From Bacteroidales bacterium (GTDB lineage: Bacteria > Bacteroidota > Bacteroidia > Bacteroidales > JAADJA01): DNA of 8,054 nucleotides. The DNA is taken from NCBI GenBank assembly GCA_030635465.1, contig DAOVYU010000031.1, forward strand, positions 1-8,054, written 5' to 3'. Shown here piece by piece: positions 4,469 to 8,054 of the stretch. The notes beneath the pieces were generated by a model that was not told where the DNA came from, did no database searches, and was given only the letters and a program-made list of their open reading frames with translations. Position numbers and translations under genes: made by a program. Within the stretch, counting starts at the first letter, position 1, and every line of letters begins with the position of its first letter.

Positions 4469-7400
4469 TTATTTGCTTTTATCAGGATAATCTGGAACAT
4501 CCGGCCAGCCTTCAGGCCAGTTTTTTAGTTCTTCCAATATCACTTCAATGGCTTTATTTAATTGTTCATCATCACCAATATATTCTTTGGCTGGATCATT
4601 ATCAACTTCTATATCCGGGCTAACTCCACTACCCTCAATAACAAACTCTTTTCCTTCGCGGTCGTAGGTCGAAAATTCCGGTTTCCTTAAATCACCACCA
4701 TCAATTAAAGGCAATGGTCCCCTGATTCCAACAACACCTCCCCAGGTTCGTGTTCCGATTAATGTACCCATTTCGAGGGTTTTAAACTGATATGGAAAAA
4801 GGTCACCATCGGAAGCAGAATAATTATCGATGAGCATTACTTTTGGACCGTACATTAATCCAGCAGGTCCTGTTCTTGGAGATCCATTACGACTCACGCG
4901 CATCAGTGTAAGTTCACGTCTTAATCGTTCGATGATCATGGGAGAAACATTCCCTCCTCCATTACCACGGTCATCAATAATCAAAGCTCGCTTTTTCAAT
5001 TGAGGATAGTAATATTTTACAAATTCATTCAAACCCTGAGCACTCATATCAGGAATGTGGATGTAACCAACCTGGCCATCAGTGGCTTCATTTACTTTAT
5101 CAATGTTGCTTTGCACCCAGTTATAATAGTAAAGTTTAGCTTCATCTCCGAGAGGTAGTATTATAACATCTTCAGCACCATCCAGATTAGGAGAGTGATT
5201 GATTGACAGCAGTACTTGCTTTCCGGCTGTACCAACCAAAGAAGCATAAATATCAACCATATCATTGGTTGGCTTTCCATTAACTTTAACAATGTAATCG
5301 CCTTCATTCACATTTACACCAACTTCAGTAAAAGGAGATCGGGTATTTTTTGTCCAATTTTCACCTTTTAAGATTTTATCAATCTTATAAAAGCCTGATT
5401 TATCTTTGCTTATTTCGGCACCAAATAAACCTGTTTTTATCCTTTTTGGCTTAGGTTTATCCCCACCATTTATATATGCATGACCAACACTAAGCTCACC
5501 AATCATTTCTCCCATGATATAGTTTAAATCATTCCTGTTATTAACATAAGATACGAGAGGTTCATACTTGGTATGAATAGCCTGCCAATCTAATCCATGC
5601 ATACCAGGATCATAAAAAAAGTCACGCATCTGACGCCATACTTCATCAAACATTTGTTCCCATTCTTCTTTTAAATTTACCCATACTTTCATATTCGATA
5701 AGTCTACAAAGTCTTTAGCAGATATTTTCCCTTTTGGCAGATCAATAATAGCATATTTACCATTGGTACTTAATACCATTTTTTTATGATTTGCAGTAAT
5801 GATGTAACTTCCATAATCGCCAAGTTCTGTTTCCTTTTTCTTATCAAGATCGTAAACCTTCAGCTTAGATTTTTCCTGAGAACTTTTACCCATGCAATAA
5901 TAAACGCTATTATTGATTATATTTAAACTCCAATAATAACCTGCTTCTACAGGTAATCCAATAATCCTGTCAACTATACCATCAAAATCAATTTGAATAT
6001 CATCCGATTCTTCAGCTTTATCTTCCTTACCATTTTCTTCTTTTTCTTCTTTGGACTTTTCTTCTTTAACTTCAACAACATCATTTTCGGGCTTAAACGG
6101 ATTTTCAACATCTTTTCGTAAGGTCACAAAATAGAGTTGAATCATATCCCGGTAAGCATGATTCCATTCAGTCCAGCTATATATCGGGCTAAAATCCCTG
6201 GATGAACTAAAAAACAGATATTTACCATCAGAGCTAAAGGTTGGATCACCTGAAGAATACCAACTATCAGTAACAACGTTTTTCTCTTTTGAATCTAAAT
6301 TATAAATCCATATCCTGGTCATACCATCCCGGGTGGGCAGTGGGTATGTGATCCATTTACTGTCTGGTGACCAGTTATATGTGCGAATTTCACCATCAGG
6401 TGTTTCATCAATAATGGTTATTTCTTTGGATTCAATATCCACATATTTCAATTGCTGCAAACGATCGGACCACAATAATTTTTTACTATCGGGAGACCAT
6501 ATTGGATTGTATTTATAATTGCTACTATTTTCTGTTATTTGAATTGCTGATTCACTCCCATCCTGCAATTGAATATAGATTTCATCTTCTCCTGTTCTGT
6601 CAGATATATAGGATATATATTTGCCATCAGGCGACCATTCCACATTGCGATCGTGGACACCAGATGATTGGGTTAGATTTGTGGTGATTCCATGTTCAGC
6701 CGGTACAGTAAAAACATCTCCCCTGGCTCCTAATGTCAATCTTTTACCATCAGGCGAAATTGCCCAGCTTTTGATCATTTTGGATGCATCTTTTACTTCA
6801 TCTCGACTACCCAAAAAATCTTCTGCAATTGTAATTGAAATTTTTGTTGCCTCTTCTGATTCAATATCAAAATTGTATAAATATCCGCCATTTTCATAAA
6901 TGATTGAGTTACTACCTAAAGAAGGGAATTTAATATCGAATTCAGTATAATTGGTAACTTTCCTTGTTTCTCCTGATTTTGTGTTATAAACAAAAAGGTT
7001 CATTGTGCGATCACGATCTGAAAGGAAATAAATATCTTCACCATACCACATTGCTTGAATATCCTGTGCATCATTGTTTGTGATATTTATAGTTTCCCTG
7101 GATTTAAAATCGTAAATCCATATATCATCAGCCATACCACCTTTATAATACTTCCAGGTACGAAATTCCCTAAATACACGGTTAAATGCTAACTTCTCTT
7201 TATCAGGAGAGAAACTACAAAATCCTCCGGAAGGTAATGGTAGCTCTTCAGACAGACCACCATTTACATTCGCCAAAAATAATTGTCCTTTAAAAGAGTT
7301 AAAAGATTGTTTTCTGGAACGGTAAACGATTTGCTCTTCATTCTTCCATGTCATCACAATATTATTAGGACCCATTCTGTCAGAAATATCGTCCCTCTTT

Positions 7401-7723
7401 AAAGTGGCAGTATAAGTTAATCGTTTTGGAATACCTCCTTCCGCTGGCATCAGGTAAACTTCAGTATTTCCATCGTATTGTGCAGTAAAAGCAATCTGCT
7501 TGCCATCTGGTGAGAACCGGGCAAACATTTCATATCCGTCATGATTGGTCAATTTTCGTGCAATACCACCCTGCTTGTCAACGGTATATAAATCACCAGC
7601 ATAGGTGAAAATAACCTGATCACCACTAATCGCAGGAAACCTTAAAAGTCTTGTTTCCTCTTGTGCATTTAATCCATAAATAAAAAGTGTGGCAATACAC
7701 ACTAACATAAATTTTTTCATCAT
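4469..7723 (-). CDS. Secreted tricorn protease homologue (S41 family, PDZ domain), 1084 aa
   Basis: Residues 1-20 are a signal peptide (MMKKFMLVCIATLF, cleavage near LNA), so unlike archaeal tricorn it is exported. Residues 22 to about 665 are beta-propeller, with PD40-type repeats SPDGK or SPDSK at 71, 323, 364, 410 and 452. Residues 551-575 are an almost purely Lys/Glu/Asp linker. The C-terminal part holds the C1 helical region (about 680-755), a PDZ domain (about 762-855) and the C2 protease fold (about 865-1045). By comparison with Thermoplasma tricorn, His748 (SVGHAY), Ser971 (SASDGD) and Glu1030 (IEGSGVSPDIEV) match the catalytic His, nucleophile and Glu. The tetrad Ser before the His is Gly747 here. 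DDRGNGGGN at 917-925 is the S41 substrate or oxyanion loop. It probably degrades peptides in the periplasm or outside the cell. Two ATGs are in tandem (7723 and 7720). AGGA overlaps the first ATG's upstream base, so 7720 may be the real start. Full family length, no frameshift. Confidence 0.95.
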   Translation of the reverse strand: MMKKFMLVCIATLFIYGLNAQEETRLLRFPAISGDQVIFTYAGDLYTVDKQGGIARKLTNHDGYEMFARFSPDGKQIAFTAQYDGNTEVYLMPAEGGIPKRLTYTATLKRDDISDRMGPNNIVMTWKNEEQIVYRSRKQSFNSFKGQLFLANVNGGLSEELPLPSGGFCSFSPDKEKLAFNRVFREFRTWKYYKGGMADDIWIYDFKSRETINITNNDAQDIQAMWYGEDIYFLSDRDRTMNLFVYNTKSGETRKVTNYTEFDIKFPSLGSNSIIYENGGYLYNFDIESEEATKISITIAEDFLGSRDEVKDASKMIKSWAISPDGKRLTLGARGDVFTVPAEHGITTNLTQSSGVHDRNVEWSPDGKYISYISDRTGEDEIYIQLQDGSESAIQITENSSNYKYNPIWSPDSKKLLWSDRLQQLKYVDIESKEITIIDETPDGEIRTYNWSPDSKWITYPLPTRDGMTRIWIYNLDSKEKNVVTDSWYSSGDPTFSSDGKYLFFSSSRDFSPIYSWTEWNHAYRDMIQLYFVTLRKDVENPFKPENDVVEVKEEKSKEEKEENGKEDKAEESDDIQIDFDGIVDRIIGLPVEAGYYWSLNIINNSVYYCMGKSSQEKSKLKVYDLDKKKETELGDYGSYIITANHKKMVLSTNGKYAIIDLPKGKISAKDFVDLSNMKVWVNLKEEWEQMFDEVWRQMRDFFYDPGMHGLDWQAIHTKYEPLVSYVNNRNDLNYIMGEMIGELSVGHAYINGGDKPKPKRIKTGLFGAEISKDKSGFYKIDKILKGENWTKNTRSPFTEVGVNVNEGDYIVKVNGKPTNDMVDIYASLVGTAGKQVLLSINHSPNLDGAEDVIILPLGDEAKLYYYNWVQSNIDKVNEATDGQVGYIHIPDMSAQGLNEFVKYYYPQLKKRALIIDDRGNGGGNVSPMIIERLRRELTLMRVSRNGSPRTGPAGLMYGPKVMLIDNYSASDGDLFPYQFKTLEMGTLIGTRTWGGVVGIRGPLPLIDGGDLRKPEFSTYDREGKEFVIEGSGVSPDIEVDNDPAKEYIGDDEQLNKAIEVILEELKNWPEGWPDVPDYPDKSK

Positions 7724-7782
7724 CCTGAATTGTTTTTAATTAAACATATTAAAAAGATACTCCTTCACGAATATTATGCCAG

Positions 7783-7790
7783 CAAAGGTA
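7783..7790 (-). promoter_or_regulatory. Bacteroidota -7 promoter element for the tricorn protease gene
   Basis: Read on the minus strand this is TACCTTTG, an exact TAnnTTTG match. It lies 59 bases before the ATG at 7723, predicting a leader of about 50 bases. No TTTG was found at the usual -33 position. Confidence 0.5.
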
Positions 7791-7852
7791 AATATTTAGT
7801 AGTGAACTAGATTGCATAGAGGAAATAAAATTAATCGGAGCATATTGCCAGA

Positions 7853-7882
7853 TAGTGAACACTAGTTGTTCGCCCACGAACA
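7853..7882. repeat. Cluster of overlapping inverted repeats upstream of the tricorn promoter
   Basis: Three palindromic units overlap here: TAGTG-AA-CACTA (7853-7864), GAACA-CTAGT-TGTTC (7857-7871) and TGTTCG-CCCA-CGAACA (7867-7882). The GAACA/TGTTC/GAACA elements begin at 7857, 7867 and about 7878, close to one helical turn apart in alternating orientation. TAGTGAAC also occurs at 7800-7807. The cluster lies 63-100 bases upstream of the tricorn -7 box and 42 bases past the stop of the gene at the right edge. It could be an operator array or alternative RNA hairpins. No T-tract follows on the minus strand, so it is not a standard terminator. The rest of 7724-7923 shows no gene. Confidence 0.45.
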
Positions 7883-7923
7883 TACTAAAATAAGAAAAAG
7901 GGGGAAACTAACTTATTATAATA

Positions 7924-8054
7924 CTAATTACAAGCACTTTTGTAAGCATCAACCTCCTGAAAGATTAATCCAATGGCCTGATCACTTATATCCTTTGTAA
8001 AAGAGGCATTTGTCCGAACAGTATTACAAACAATCCATGCATCACAATCCTGGC
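7924..8054 (-). CDS. C-terminal 42 codons of an unrecognised protein; start lies beyond the window
   Basis: In the minus frame that begins at base 8052, an uninterrupted run of 42 codons ends at TAG (7924-7926). The other two minus frames hit stops within this stretch. The peptide starts QDCDAWIVCNTVRTN and ends EVDAYKSACN. It contains three Cys (DCDAW, VCNT, ACN at the very end), which could mean an exported, disulphide-bonded protein, but there is too little to name a family. It runs in the same direction as the tricorn gene, with a gap of about 200 bases and a separate promoter for tricorn. Coding status rests on the open frame reaching the edge and its amino-acid composition. Confidence 0.5.
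   Translation of the reverse strand, partial: QDCDAWIVCNTVRTNASFTKDISDQAIGLIFQEVDAYKSACN

Noticed and set aside
6333..6899. Plus-strand open frames inside the tricorn gene, and a similar one at 3817-4017 inside the Usp gene
   Set aside because: They are antisense shadows of well-supported proteins with no promoter or family signal of their own.
1..8054. CRISPR array, insertion sequence, tRNA or rRNA, phage or defence genes
   Set aside because: No regularly spaced direct repeats, transposase motifs, tRNA-like folds or phage-type proteins were seen on either strand.

Overview
The window is AT-rich and almost certainly from a member of the Bacteroidota, probably a free-living or marine member of the Bacteroidales/Marinilabiliales/Cytophaga type. 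The evidence is threefold. Four genes are preceded by a TAnnTTTG box, the Bacteroidota sigma factor -7 element. Shine-Dalgarno sequences are mostly absent. The gene families are typical of the phylum: a carboxypeptidase-like regulatory domain protein, a lipoprotein with acidic residues after the lipid cysteine, an OmpH/Skp protein, a tandem universal stress protein and a secreted tricorn protease homologue. The placement below phylum level is inference.

Layout. At the left edge (1-550, minus) is the N-terminal two thirds of a FabH-like ketoacyl-ACP synthase III, cut by the window. It is divergent from a plus-strand series of four genes. The first (700-1464) is an exported protein with a carboxypeptidase-like regulatory domain. 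The second (1596-1943) is a small, probably surface-exposed lipoprotein that ends in a strong terminator. The third (2047-2910) is an exported SMP-30/gluconolactonase-type beta-propeller. The fourth (3034-3543) is an OmpH/Skp-like periplasmic chaperone. The gaps of roughly 100-130 bases, plus the terminator after the second gene, suggest mostly separate transcripts rather than one operon. Converging on these are two minus-strand genes: a tandem universal stress protein (3555-4400) and a 1084-residue tricorn-type S41 protease (4469-7723). The protease gene ends in an intrinsic terminator, and the stress-protein promoter lies immediately against it. At the right edge (7924-8054, minus) is the last 42 codons of an unrecognised gene.

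Together the genes look like envelope and general physiology genes: four exported or lipid-anchored proteins, an envelope chaperone, an exported peptidase, a lipid-synthesis enzyme and a cytoplasmic stress protein. No mobile element, CRISPR array, RNA gene or defence-type cassette was seen, and no stretch over 300 bases lacks a gene. I did not find a convincing previously undescribed system. The points most worth a second look are the tricorn active site (Gly in place of the Ser before the catalytic His), an inverted repeat between the divergent promoters at 586-685, a cluster of overlapping 10-bp-phased inverted repeats at 7853-7882, and the small lipoprotein of unknown function.
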